Shown: piece by piece, positions 21,800 through 33,800 of the stretch
Layout: the number at the start of each line of letters is the position of its first letter
How positions within the stretch are numbered: the first letter of the stretch is position 1
Assembly (NCBI GenBank): GCA_030762175.1
Contig: CM060846.1
Span: 305,632,512-305,696,511 of the forward strand
Direction: 5' to 3'
Length of the DNA: 64,000 nucleotides
Origin: Metallyticus violacea
Taxonomy: Eukaryota; Arthropoda; Insecta; Mantodea; Metallyticidae
The notes under the pieces: generated by a model
Told to the model about the DNA's origin: nothing
What the model saw: the letters and a program-made list of their open reading frames with translations, nothing else
Databases searched by the model: none
Program-made: the position numbers and the translations under genes

Positions 21800-23336
21800 C
21801 TGCAACAGAGAGAAAGGGGGAACAAGTTTTTTTGGGAATATATGACAGTCATTTTATCAACCTCTATTATCCATGTTGAACTACACAACATGAATCACCT
21901 ATAATTATCACCACAAATATTTCTGAAATGAGGTGCTATTGATGCACTATTTTCACAAAAATAAAGTTCAGACAAGATTCAAGAAATTATAGAAAGCCTA
22001 TTTCTAGCATAAAGTTACAGTTCATCAAATGGAACAATGCCTATCGACTTCAAAAAAATAAAATCAAAGATGAGATTACAATGTCAAGAGTGTTTTTTGC
22101 AAAATTCTAGGCCATGTGGAATATGAACTTTCAGACCATTTTAGAGAATTCCTATGATCATTAGGCAAAAACAATATGTAACTGCTTGCATATTGTATGC
22201 AATTTAAGGAAATTATCAACAGTATGTTACAGTTTCGTCCTTGGATGGGTCTAAATTCTGAGCCCTAGTTATATGAAACTTTTAAAGAGTTGTTTGCCCC
22301 ATTTAACTGCTTAGGTACTTGATTGGAAATATACCACAATGCACATAAATTTAGTGGATTCTGAAGAAGTTGAAAAAGAAGAACACTGAGGGTCATGGTA
22401 GGCAGGAATGTATGGACATTTCCAGTTTAGTACCTAAGCAGTTAAATGGAGCAGACAATTCTTAAAAAATTTTCTCATAACTAAGTCTTAGAATTTTAAC
22501 CCATTCAAAATACTATTTTCCTTAACAACAGATAAAATGCCAAATATATGTACTGTTTTTTGCCTATCAGAGGAATGTATTGTTTTTTGATTAATGATGT
22601 GCAAATTCTCTAAAATTACTTTTATAAGTGTGTTTGTGAAACTTAAAGAGAGTTTTAATGTGACGACATGATTTTTAGTGTTTTACTTTAAATCAAAATA
22701 AGATTAACAAAAGTTTCACTTGTGGATTCCCAAATTCCGTAAACATCTCTAAAATGGGTTTGAAAGCCCTACATATGGCAATATCTCATAAACTACTTGG
22801 CCTACCATAGTAAATAATAAAAAATCCCTCTTGAAGTCAATAGGCATTGTTCCACTTGAAAAAAGTAGATTTGTGCTAGAAATACACTTCATAAAAATTT
22901 CTGGCAGCATTATTTTAGGTGATTATCCCTGTATATCCTTGGAAAAATTACTTGATGTAAAACATTTTGGGGAACTTTTCAGTTTATATAATGGTATTTT
23001 ATTATGCAAAATAATGCACTATTGTTATAAACATGTCTGAATGAATCATCAAATTTTTCACTGTCTTTGCCATAAGAGGCCGAATCAGTATAATCTAAAC
23101 TTAACCAACTCAAAAGTGCTGGTTTTTCCAACTGATTCCTAGCAGTACAATCTGCTTTTATTTGTTGTTAATGTAGTCAGCAAAGGTTTTAATACAAAAT
23201 AAACTAGTACATAGGGGAAAACTGAAATGAAGTTTCAGCACAGATAGTTTTATAATTTTGCAATTATGATATGCAAAACAATATAACCGTCATTGCTGTA
23301 ACATCGAATAAAAATATCCATAAATGTAATGCTCAC
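21800..23336 (-). other. UBE2H: UBE2H intron (1,537 bp) with a large fold-back
   Basis: Intron between a GTGAGC donor at 23336 and the TTGCAG acceptor at 21800, interrupting an Asp codon after its first base. Most of it is occupied by the inverted repeat 21978-22910. Confidence 0.92.
21978..22910. repeat. Diverged long inverted repeat in UBE2H intron
   Basis: Outer arms 21978-22062 and 22824-22910 share TGGAACAATGCCTAT and GACTTCAA. Inner arms 22241-22328 and 22420-22507 share CCATTTAACTGCTTAGGTAC and a 90% or better core. The segments between outer and inner arms also align imperfectly (TAGGCAAAAACA..). This suggests one fold-back of about 930 bp with arms of about 420 bp and a central loop of about 90 bp. 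No coding capacity was recognised. Probably an old fold-back or MITE-type transposon. Confidence 0.8.
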
Positions 23337-23504
23337 CATAAAGTGCTGTCCATGCTTGGTTGATGACATCCAAACATACTGTTCCAGAAACCTCATCAAT
23401 ATTTGGGTGATATACTTTATTCATGAAACCAATGGATGGAGATTTAAATGGGTAATGCTCTGGTAGGTGCACTCTTACTTTCCATATGCCTCCTTCATAT
23501 GGAG
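23337..23504 (-). CDS. UBE2H: UBE2H, catalytic exon
   Basis: 168 nt. The acceptor TTTCAG sits above 23504, and the donor GTGAGC starts at 23336. The first two bases CT finish a codon (Thr in the family) begun in an unseen upstream exon. Then come 55 codons and a G starting the next Asp codon. The peptide includes [32 protein letters not shown] and [19 protein letters not shown] and the active-site Cys (codon at 23374-23376) that accepts ubiquitin as a thioester are intact. UBE2H is a class III E2; its vertebrate member works with CTLH-type E3 ligases. An ATG upstream of the acceptor is intronic, not a start. Confidence 0.97.
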
Positions 23505-23879
23505 CTGAAAGAAATATGAAAAAGCTCATACCAATGCATGCTGCATTAACACTTTTCTATTTAAAACTTAGCAGTAAGCTATGCATGTAAACTTTTAATA
23601 AATTACTTTTGCAGTGGTTTCCCAAAAAGGTTACAATTTATTTTTTATTACATTTCTGATTTAGCTTAAAGAACCTTCAACAAACTTACATTTTGTAGTT
23701 ACAGTATGAAAAATGAAATGCTTTCAAATGAATAACTTTTATTAAATTATTAGAATGTTTAATGGTATGGAGTAGCTGAGCAAAATTTTAAGCTATATAT
23801 TATTGCTGAAACATTTCTTTTATTATATTGTTTTGTTATATTTTGCATGAAAAAATAATGTTTATGCTCTCTCTTTCTC

Positions 23880-23907
23880 CATGCATGCATGCATGCACAC
23901 ACATACA
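23880..23907. repeat. (CATG)n / CA microsatellite
   Basis: Four tandem ATGC units followed by CACACACATACATGTG. Simple alternating purine-pyrimidine tract. Confidence 0.9.
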
Positions 23908-24917
23908 TGTGTATACAGAACTATTTTATTAGTTGTTAGTAAACTGAACCAGATTAAAAAAAACAGGTACACAATTATCTTACAAAAGGTATCTAGACTA
24001 TCAGAAAATATCCTATAAGAAAAGTATAGATACAGCTTATATATATTCCATTGAGTACAATACCTATTGCTTCATGATCAGATACAATGTATCTGAGAGA
24101 TACTGGGTACATTTATGGTTTTGTGCTGTCTGAAAATACTTCTAGGTACAATATTTTATGTATTTATTACACTGGTGTTTTATTTATATTGTAGTACTCC
24201 TTATTTTACTTCTAAAAGCAATATAGTACAGTGTAAGTATTGAAGTGATAAATCCCTATATTACAAAAAATATATTATACTACAACATGGAACAGAAAAA
24301 TAACTTTATATTTCACAATAATAATAAATAGGTAAACAATAAATGTCTTCAAGTATTTAAAATATTTTATAAAATCATAAAATTTCTCTTAGTTTAACAC
24401 AGAAAATAAATGTTCATTTATTAGAGCTGTTCCTTGAATTTATAGAAAAAGCCATTTTCAAGATATTGCTGCAAGAAATGTGAAGTTTGCTACTGTTTAC
24501 AGCATACAGGACAGATATGCAAGAAGTATGCTGAGTATCTTCAGTGAATCTTTTCAGTGATATAGACTAAAAGTTATTTAATTACAGACTAACAGAAAGT
24601 TGCAGCTAATTATAATAATATTATATTCCTATGGCTTTTTGCAAGTATTTGGGGTCATTTAGATTGAATTCTTCTTGTTTCTGTAACATCATATACATGA
24701 AAACATGGCGAACAGCAACAAAGGATTAAGACAGAGAGAGTAAATGAGTGGGTGCAATGTATCTGACATACTTTCACTTAATAATGAATAAAAAATAATA
24801 CACAGCTGATCAATAATGAGCAAGGAAGTGCTACAATGGGTTTTAAGAAGCTTGTATGTTTATATACAAAAAGAATAGCATTAGGAACACTATACTTCAC
24901 TAATGATTAATCTGTCA

Positions 24918-24952
24918 GAATATGTTTCAAGAGCTTTTGCTCTCATTCTCAG
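24918..24952 (-). ncRNA. Hammerhead-like motif (PLE-B left end)
   Basis: CUGAGAAU, stem II GAGAGC / GCUCUU with loop AAAA, GAAAC, AUAUUC. G8 of the core is A here. The right-end partner (about 29950-29980) reads GGAUGAGAGC..GUUCUUGAAGC and is more degraded. Confidence 0.4.
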
Positions 24953-25329
24953 CTTGGGACTAACATTGGCAGGCAATGATGTGACCTCTGGTGGTTCCAA
25001 TATATAGTAAAACAATAGGGGGTTCTACAGCATGTGTCATAAATTGAAGTAGGAGTGAGAAGCCATTAATTTAAAAAGAAGCATGTGTGACAACAGTATT
25101 CATCTTTCCAAGAGTATAACAGACCTAAGTGAGAATGGGTGTGGAGTTTAACACATACCAAATGAAAATTGGAGTGTTTGGCGGAAAAAAAATAAACTAA
25201 AAAGGAGCAAGAAAATGGGAATGTGAGTTGCTAGGTATGCAGTGGTAAATCTAATAGCTGTAATGAGTATAATTTATTTTTGATTATGATTGGAGGAGTG
25301 GGAAAAAAACCTGGTCCAATGGAAATTCA

Positions 25330-25776
25330 AGAAATACTGAAGAGGAGAAGATAAGAGATGAAGTGAAGGAAGTAAAATGGGAAGTGAAAATGGTTAAGGG
25401 AAAAATAGAAAATATGGAGTATAGTAGAAAATGTAATCTAGTAACTATAGGAGTAAAGGAGAGAAGAGGAGTATGGCCTATGAAGGAAGTAGTACAAATA
25501 ATGAAAGAAAAGCTAGAAATGGGTATACAGGGATGGAAAATTGTCCAGGCATATTGGGCAGGGAGACAACCAGGGAAAAGGGTAACCAATGTGAAATTAG
25601 CAATGGTACAGTTGGTGTATGACATCCTAAACAGAACTAAGAGGTTAAAAGGAAGAGAGATTTATATTAACAAAGATTTATTGCCATACAAGAGAATGCA
25701 ACTAAGTAGTTTAGTACGCAAGATGAAAGAAGCAAGAGTACAGGGGAGGAATGCTTATTTAAGGAATTTTCAGTAA
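25330..25776 (+). pseudogene. LINE ORF1-like fragment
   Basis: Open frame of 137 codons from the ATG at 25363, open upstream to about 25340. It contains a charged coiled-coil-like start (EEKIRDEVKEVKWEVKMVKG type), then RKCNLVTIGVKERRG, GWKIVQAYWAGRQPGKRV, VKLAMVQLVYDILNRTKRLK and INKDLLPYKRMQ. This pattern (..NIIIxGxxE.., GKxRPxxVKF, ILxxxxKLKG, DL..R) fits the RNA-binding ORF1 or pre-EN region of LINE elements in arthropods. No function assigned beyond that. Confidence 0.6.
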
Positions 25777-26444
25777 TGGACTAAAAGGGAAAGAATTTTG
25801 AAAATGGATAATAATGTAGAAAAAAACAGAAAAATGAAATGTTAGAGAATATACAGTAGAAGCCAGAGATGACTGCAAGAAAGTAGCCAGGAGTGAATAA
25901 GCATAGGAATAGACCTAAAGACAACAACAAGACAAGAAGGGACAGAAGTTTCCAACCAACTAGCGGAGCAGAAGGCCATGGGGATGCAGAGCACTACTAG
26001 TAGGGGAAGAAGATGGTAGCAAAGAAGATACCAACAGCCAGGACAATAAGGGCAACAACTCTAATGATGGAATGAGAATGCAGTATAAGGACAATAACTA
26101 AGAAAATTGTGCCAATAGGAAGTGGAGAGGCAGAAGAAATTCACAATCTGGCAGGGTGGGGGAATAGGATATGAGTACAGAATAGAGAAGAGAAAGATGA
26201 AGACAGAATGGTGCTAGACTACCTACAGAGAAGGACAAGATCTCGGCATTAATGGAGAGGGGAGTACACAGTAATACCAGTGGCTTCGAGTTAAAAGTGG
26301 TGTCAATCCCAGAGGGAAGCATTAGGGTGATAACTGATTAAGATCACGTGGCTGCAGGTGAAAGGAGAACAAGATATAGGTTGAAGCTTGAGAAATTCAA
26401 AGGAGGAAGGAGTGAACCAAGATAGCAACTAGATTGGAGGGTGG

Positions 26445-26800
26445 TGTTATGGAATGTGGAGGGATTAACATCAAAGTTGAAAAGTGGTGAGTGTTTGAAG
26501 TATTTAAAAAAGGAGACATGATTGTAATGGTAGAACTTGGTTAAACAAGATGAAAAAATTCTGGTGAATGATTATGATTATACAGGAGTTCACAGTATAA
26601 GAAGAAGTATTAGGGGGAGGGTTTCAGGAGGTATAGGGATATTTGTAAATATAGTGGAGCTACGGTGAATGGAGTATTATCTACAGAATAAGGGCAAGTT
26701 ATGTGGGTAAAGGTATGTAACGTGAAGGAAGTTAAGTTATGTGAAGGTATAGGTATAGTGTATAACCCACCTGAGGCATTGGAATTTTATAATGGACATT
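26445..26800 (+). pseudogene. LINE AP-endonuclease relic
   Basis: Frame-shifted text VVLWNVEGLTSKLKSGECLK, MIVMVELG, then RVSGGIGIFVN and GIGIVYNPPEA follow the order of the apurinic-endonuclease domain of LINE ORF2 (WNVxGLxxK, ExW, GxxxGGIxxxV, VYxPP). Stops occur after the ELG segment and later. The rest of the endonuclease and the RT are missing. Confidence 0.7.
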
Positions 26801-26839
26801 TATATTCAAAATTAAGTGAAAAATCTGGGGTAGTATAGA

Positions 26840-27215
26840 AGATAAAAAATTTATGGTTTTATATAAAGTAGTTAAAAAGAACTGGGGGCGAGAGAGACAC
26901 ATTGAAATTTGTGATCAAAATGGAAGGATGGGTTTGGCATGGACTCATACAGGAGTAACATTCCTAAGGATTGAGAGTGAAAAACAAGATAGGATGTGTG
27001 GGAAAGTAGATAATGTGGTTCATTATTTATTAGAGTGTGGTGGCAAGATAGTATATGGGATGATAAATGGGATAAATTGCAGAAAGACATAGTGGTAATA
27101 GAAATGCTAGTAAATAGAAAGGAGAAAAAATCCAAATGATGGGAGATATTCTAGGAAAAATAATGGAGAGATATGAAGAAAGAGAAAGAAGTTATAAATA
27201 ATGAAGTTATACATA
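26840..27215 (+). pseudogene. LINE ORF2 C-terminal segment
   Basis: A 79-codon open stretch from 26853 with GRMGLAWTHTGVTFLRIESE and RMCGKVDNVVHYLLECGGK. This is the CxxC..H..C-type motif found at the C-terminus of many LINE polyproteins (..LxRLR.G..., C..CG..E..xHxLLxC). It joins the endonuclease relic with no RT between. Confidence 0.7.
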
Positions 27216-28159
27216 CTCATAACCAGGTGGTTAAATTATGGAAGAAATCAGTGATTGTGTTCGTACTGATATATAATCCACAGCATAGATGTCAACATAA
27301 TGGATGTATAACAAATAGTAATGTTGTTCATTAATAAATTCATTCATTCATTCATTTAAGTAAAACAAGAAGTCCATTGGCAAAATGTCAAAGTTAATAA
27401 GCATTGTGTTATAAACTTTTTTTCCCCACAATGCTAATTCCTTGGGATTGTTGGTAGCTTTCAACAATTTGGTTTCTTTTGTGAGGTTATTATGTACATC
27501 TAAAAATAATCTACAACTGCAGATTTATCCACCTATTTATATCTTACATTTCCAAAGCATTCTTTTGTCCTGATTTCTGTGTTCTGCCTGTGTATATTTG
27601 ATCATAATCCAAACAATTTATCTGGTTCTTGATGTTAAATTTATTTTGTGCAACTAATACAATACCAATTTTTTTAAAAATTTTCTTGAATGCACTATTT
27701 GCCCATGGGATGGTAGGTGAATTTTTTAAAACTAATGTCCTTCTTTATCATGGAGAGAGTGGTGGTGTCTTTTGAAGTGCCTGATCTTTTTATCTACTAA
27801 AGACTGGTTGAATCCATTGTTGAGGGCAGTATTGATGATGTACTATTATTCTGCTGCATACTCCTTCTTTCTGAGTGGGATATTAACTAATCTATGAGCC
27901 AAAGTATCAATAATGGCACATTGATATGGTCTAGGGTTGAAGCTATTATTCTTTATGTAATTTTCTGAATATGTTGGTTTCCTACATATACCAAATGAAA
28001 TGATGTTGATTCTTCTGCAGATTTATGGTCCAAAAAAGACAAGCGTCCTTCTTCAATTTCTATAGTGAACTTAATGCTTTGGTCTTGCAGATTTAGTTTT
28101 TACGGTATTCTGTGTTTTTTTGCACTATTGTAAATATTTCATCTACATAATGAACCCAC

Positions 28160-28504
28160 ATGACCACCTCCTTGGTCTAGTAGTCAGCATTGCTGACTGC
28201 TGGCCGAGAGATCCAGGTTCGATTATTGGTACCTGCTTAGGAATTTTTATAAGTTAGGAAGGTCTGAAATGGGGTCCACTCAGTCTAATGAGGACAATTG
28301 GGAAGCTGCTGGATGGAGAGGTACTGATCTTTGATCATGAAAGTCAAGTGATAGGCCACTGGCATGGTGTAGGCATGCTGATCACAAGCTTACCTGCAAT
28401 ACTGCCCTCTATCAAGGAAGTCATAAGATAGAGGTAGAGGATGCAGGGGTCACCACAGCAGACTAAGGTTCAAATTGAGCTGTAGTGCCAAATGAGAAAA
28501 AGAA
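28160..28504 (+). repeat. SINE-3 (tRNA-derived)
   Basis: Head CCTTGGTCTAGTAGTCAGC (A box) and ATCCAGGTTCGATTATTGG (B box) resembles a Glu/Asp-type tRNA. A body of about 270 bp unrelated to SINE-1 and SINE-2 follows, with an A-rich end. Inserted in the left arm of the PLE-B palindrome; the uninterrupted sequence (GTCATTATGTAGATGA) is visible in the right arm near 29257. Single copy in this window. No clear duplication. Confidence 0.75.
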
Positions 28505-29990
28505 AAATTAACCTATATTTTGAAGATAATGGAATTTTTAGTAATATGTGCTTCTATTGTACTCATGAATAAATTTTCCAGGAATGCAGAGAGGATTACC
28601 CACAGCCAAACCAAAGTTTTTTGGTAAATTTTCCCATTGAAATAGAAGAAGTTTTGGTCTATGCACAATTTTTTAAAGATTGGTGCAATCCTCAGTTTGA
28701 TCTACAGATATGTTAGTACTCTAAAGCTATTTCTTAAGAATAAGGAGCAGCCTTTGTTTTGGAATACCTGTGACCAAAACAAACAAGGGAACTGTCTGGC
28801 AAAAACACTGCATTGTTAATTTTTTCTACCAATTGTTTGAAATTGGTGATGTTTCTGCTTTCAAATCATTTTAAAGCAAAAATTAATAACATAAATGTGC
28901 ACTAATCTACAATGTGATAAAATGACTGATAAAATATTTGTGACTTTGAAATGATTTGAAAGCAAAAACATCACTATTCCTATAAATTGATAGAAATTAG
29001 TACTCTCTCATCTCTTTTGATGATGCATCTTTGTTCACAAGCATTCCATGTGTGGGAAAGTTGACCTCTAAACAAATGACTTAAGAGTATTAACATATCC
29101 ACATATGAAATTAAGGATTACACTAATCTTACAAACTTGTGTACAGACCAAACTCTGGTTTGGCTATGGGTAATCTTCTCTCCATTCCTGGAAAACTTAT
29201 TCAGGAGTACAGTAGAAGCACATCTTACAAAAGAATTGCCATTTATTTCCAAAACATGGTCATTATGTAGATGACATATTTGCAATGATACTCGAAAAGA
29301 GAGGAGGGGGGTTACCTTAAAATTACTAAATCTGCAAGTCTAAAGATTAAGTTCCCTGTAGAAATTGAAGGATGTTTGCCTCTTTTTTTTTTTTTACCTA
29401 CAGAAGAAACAACATAATTTTGATTGGTATATAAAGGAAACCAAAGCATACAGATAATAACATAAAGAATAATAGTTTCAATGGCACACCAACATGCCAT
29501 TATTAACAGCTTGACTCATAGATTAGTCAACATCTCACTCAGCAAGGAGGAATATATAGCAGAATACTAGTATAACATCAATAACATCAATACTGCCCTC
29601 AACATTGGATTCAACTGTCTTTTGTAGATAAGAAGATCAGACATTTTAAAAGACAAAAATTTAGAGGCAAAGACAAAAGAACACTTTGGAAATGTAAGAT
29701 ATAAATAGGTGGATAAATCTGCAGTTGCATATCATTTTTGGATGTACATAATAACTTCACAAAAGAAACCAATTTGTTGAAAGTTACCACCAATCCTAAG
29801 GAATCAGCATTATGGGAAAAGATTTTCATTTTATAAAATAAGCATTGTGTTATGAACATTAACATTCTGCCAATGGATTTCTTGTTTCATGTAATATTGG
29901 AACCACCAGAGGTCACATTGTCATCTGCCAGTGTTAGTCAGTTCCCAGGATGAGAGCAAAAGTTCTTGAAGCATGTTTTAGTTAGTGAAT

Positions 29991-30609
29991 TATAATGTCA
30001 CATAATTCTAATTTCTTTATGTATTAAATAAAACTATTTCACTGTTTCTAACCTCCTATTAATTTTCCAAGTTGGTGCGTATTGAAACTATTTTATATTA
30101 ACAGTTATGTCAGCATGCTAAAAATAGAGGAAAGGCATCTCTCAGACACACTGTCCCCAATAAAGGTTATTCATTACACAAATGAAGGATTCAGGTTTTA
30201 AGAATAAATTAATTCCAATTATGATCTTTACTTTATTCGTTTCATGTTAATTTGTAAGTGTTTTTTACATTTTGAGTCATAATATTAATATAATTTTTGC
30301 TCAATTTTTTTAATCTGATTATTATTCCTGTATTACTATTGCTTTTTTTTATTTTATATTAATGGGCAACTGTATCATATGTCTTCTATTTGAATAATAT
30401 TTTTATATTGAATTTAAATGTTGCTTTTACAATATATGATTATGCTCAATACTTGTACAACAACAGGTCTACAGGCAATGAAGTCTATTATTTGTATTCA
30501 TTTTATCTATATTATAGCTTTCAAGTGATTGTTTTATAAACAATATCATGTTTACTGTTACAAATTTAGTTAATAGTAGCAATATTATGCAATGTTGATT
30601 CCTTTGAAT
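29991..30609. other. Nothing recognised
   Basis: AT-rich sequence without recognisable coding or repeat content. Confidence 0.4.
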
Positions 30610-30870
30610 ATTGTTTAATAACTGTTTATAGTACTGTGGCATCACAGGCAATTGACACTGATGTAAGAGATAAATGATAAAATTGGAAAAGAAATTTTAG
30701 GAAGGAGGCATTGCAGGTCTAATTTGAGAGTACCTCCCAAGCATTTGCCATTTCCAAGGAATGAGGAAAACCTGGAATAAACCTGTCATGGAGGATGGTC
30801 CTGGCAGAATTTAAATTGCAAAGCACATGTTTGCTCTGTGCCTTAGGATCTAGGCCAACTATGTTGGTGC
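30610..30870 (-). repeat. SINE-1, old degraded copy
   Basis: Keeps the order of SINE-1 landmarks (plus view: GCATCACAGGCA, GGAAGGAGGCATTGCAGGTC, ACCTCCCAAGCATTTGCCA, GGAGGATGGTCCTGGCAGAA), but CpG sites and the B box are eroded (AATTTAAATTG). Much older than the 14247 or 60726 copies. Confidence 0.8.
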
Positions 30871-33800
30871 TCACTCCTTTGTTAAGATTGCAAAGCCAAA
30901 TGGCTGTTAATCATGGTGGCACAATTTCAGGGCTATAGATTGTTGATTGTAGCATTTTAAAAAATTTACATTACATGTAAAAGATATGAAAGTGATATTC
31001 TTTGGTATATATGACTAATGAGCAAATTGTGATTTCTCAATGTATGATAAAATGCAAAAAACAAATACAAAATTACACACTTGCCTCTTATATACCCATC
31101 AGAAAATATTATTTTTTGTGATAGTGTGCAAAATTAAATATATAAAATATACTTTTTTTAACTTGAAGGAAAGTTTAGTGTATTGTTTTACCTTTTTTTA
31201 TTAATTATTTGAAGGATATTTATTTCTCAGGGAGTAGGTACCCTCAACAACCCCCTTCTGGAATAAGTAATTAAAACCATTGAGAAGTATGGAGAAAATA
31301 TATTTAAAATATAACAGGAAATTATTCAATCTGTTTGTCAGTCAAGTAGGATCAAGTAGTTTTGTAAGTGTTAATGGCTACTTCCATAATTACCTGCTAG
31401 AGAGATTGACAGTTTGCACATTCTATTAGCAATACAAATGAAGCTGTTCTCAAAATTTGCTCAGACAGCCTATAATATAGTTTGGAACAAACTACATTAA
31501 TACAGAGAGATTTTGTAATTAGATTGTAATGGAAGAAAACAAAAGAGGGAGGGCAATGCAACAATCTATTCTAAACTAAGGTTTCCTCCTCCATTTTAAA
31601 ACATAAGATGTTTAGCTAATTATGTTTGTTTGCACTTGATATATAAATATTTATATCATGAGTTGTATTGTTAATTAATTATTAATTAAACTGTTGGTTT
31701 ACTGCATAATTTTAAAACTTCATTTTGTGCAGGATGGTTAGTTTACCATGTATGTCATGTGTAAATTCTCCATACAAATTTCTGAAATAGTCTCAAAATT
31801 TTTGCATGCTCTGTTTCTTTACAGTCTTCTAAAGTGTTCATCACTTTCAACAGGTTATCTACTTCTTAAAAGGATCAGTAGCACCATTTTAGCTGAGTTT
31901 CAGCTAAGCTTATTTAAACATTATAAATAATTAGTGGATGCAAAACTGTGCAGAGCTGCTGATCTACTTGCTCAGTCATTGTCAATGTGACTGTCACACA
32001 ACACACAGGCTCACTCAATAGCATCACACAGCAACCTGAGTAACATTACAGCAAAGTGTACATGCATGAGCAGTACACTCCTCTCTGGATGGCTGCCATG
32101 ACGTGCATCAAATTCTTTAGACATATAAAATACCTGAATAATTTCCAGACAGAACTTGCTTATTTGCTTACAACAGGCATTCAATAAATAATGCAACACC
32201 TTTTTTTCTTTGCCAATTTAGCTTGAAAAAATATATTTAATGTGTAGTATCTTTGAACCTTTGTACACCAAGCTTATATACAGTTTCATCTTCTTTTGCT
32301 AGCTGGGCCCTGTTTCACGAAAGTATGGTTTAATACACACAGTGTATTAGTGCAGGTTCTTTTAAAGTATAGTCTTGTAACTTTCTATTTCAGGAAAGAA
32401 ATGCTACACTGGTAAAGTATTAGTAAAAAGTTGCATGTGATGTCATGTGGGCATCACATAAAAGCAAGATAGAGGAACAGCTGTTTGTCATGTGTCCTCA
32501 TACATTGAATTAGGTTATGTCCGCTCTTTAGGGATTTTTAATGCACGGAGAAGATCATTATCATTTCTGAAAAATGGGTCTTGTACTTTTCTCAGACATA
32601 ATGATAATTTAAATACTTTATTATGTATTTATCCATATTCAAGCAAAATAATCCACTTTGAGATGATAGTCCCATAGGGCTACGTATAGGAGCATCAATT
32701 TCAGCCGTTGAGAGATGGTAGAAGAATCTTGCATCCTGATTGCTCTCGGATCATTTTATTAGTCCATTTGATCCTTTATAGGTATTTATTTGTTTATACT
32801 GCTTGACAATCATGTTCTCATTAAAAAAAAAAAAACTGAGAAAATTGTGCCTAAAGAAATTATTCTAACAGAGAGTGAAAAAAAAATTATTTTTGTGGCA
32901 AGTAGCAAAAACCTTAAAAATACATTAACTAAGATGCTGGTCTGAAATATGCATTTGGAACAGGAAACATCAATTTACTTCTCTTCCAAAGGAAGCCATA
33001 CTTAGGATTTTTATGTTGGAACATATTTGGGATGATTGCTGAACAACAACCTAACTACTAACTGATCAATTTGATATTACTGTTGGAAAATGAAAACAAA
33101 ATTATCCAGTAGTTAGAACATTCAAAGATTTGTGCTATATAGGTTCCTCAAAGCCTAACTGCTTAGCGTAAGAAATAGATAATTAACATATGCTCAGCAT
33201 TGTTGCATCCAGCATTGTATCAGGAAGTGAAATGTAGATTTATTACTTTTGAGTCTCAGACCAAAACACAATCCATGAAGTGATATTAAACTTATTCTCA
33301 GAAAATAGTTCAAGACAACACCCACAGTCAGAAAAGTAATAGCCACATTCTTCTGAGACTTTGAAAGGATTATTATAATTGATATATTGCCTTGTGATGA
33401 AAAAGTTTACTCCTAAGTATATTAAAAATCTTTGGAAATTGAAGAGCTCATTTTGAAGATGTGTCCTGAAAAAAATTTAATCAAAGTTCTTTAATACCAA
33501 GTGAAGTCACACAAGTCTCTGCACCTGAAAAGAATTCATTAAAAAATTTGCTTACCCACTCTATAGCCTCAATCTTACACTTTCTGATTTTCAACTTTTT
33601 GGTGCAATTTACTGAAGGAAACTTGACAATGATGAAGTCACAGTCATAATACAAAATTGGCTGAGAGACAACTTTACAGAGCTATAATGCAGCCGCATAC
33701 AGGCTCTGACATCTAGGTGGCATAAAGCCATAAATTTACAAGGCACAATTTTGACTATATAGCTTCTGAATCATTGGCCAATCTGGTATAAGAATATCAG

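Larger units (their letters stand above)
25016..27358 (+). mobile_element. Internally deleted LINE with 10-bp TSD
   Basis: Non-LTR retrotransposon inserted in the left arm of PLE-B. Exact 10-bp duplication AGTAAAACAA at 25006-25015 and 27359-27368. It starts TAGGGGGTTC and ends in a (ATTC)n tail (27339-27358). Order: 5' UTR, ORF1-like stretch (25330-25776), AP-endonuclease relic (26445-26800), then directly the C-terminal Cys/His segment (26840-27215). The reverse transcriptase is absent, so it is an RT-less deletion derivative needing help to move. Confidence 0.88.
24885..29990. mobile_element. PLE-B palindromic element with two later insertions
   Basis: Head-to-head pair of PLE-B copies: left arm reads minus, right arm reads plus, meeting near 28870-28960 (TGATGTTTCTGCTTTCAAAT against ATTTGAAAGCAAAAACATCA). 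Arms share TTGGAACCACCAGAGGTCAC-type ends, GATAAATAGGTGGATAAATC and CATTATGTAGATGA (RT YVDD zone). The left arm is interrupted by a LINE (25016-27358) and by SINE-3 (28160-28504). Without them each arm is about 1.1-1.3 kb. Hammerhead-like motifs sit at both outer ends. All frames are broken. Confidence 0.82.

Noticed and set aside
23505..23529. In-frame ATG just upstream of the catalytic exon as a UBE2H start
   Set aside because: A TTTCAG acceptor lies exactly where family homology begins, and the extra residues (MSFFIFLS) are unlike any E2 N-terminus.
28160..28230. Possible Glu/Asp tRNA gene
   Set aside because: Continuous with a 270-bp SINE-like body, and the B box is mutated (GATTATTGG).
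33640..33790. Eroded coding text (AAAYRL, HLGGIKP)
   Set aside because: Suggestive of a protein relic, but too short and broken to assign to any family.
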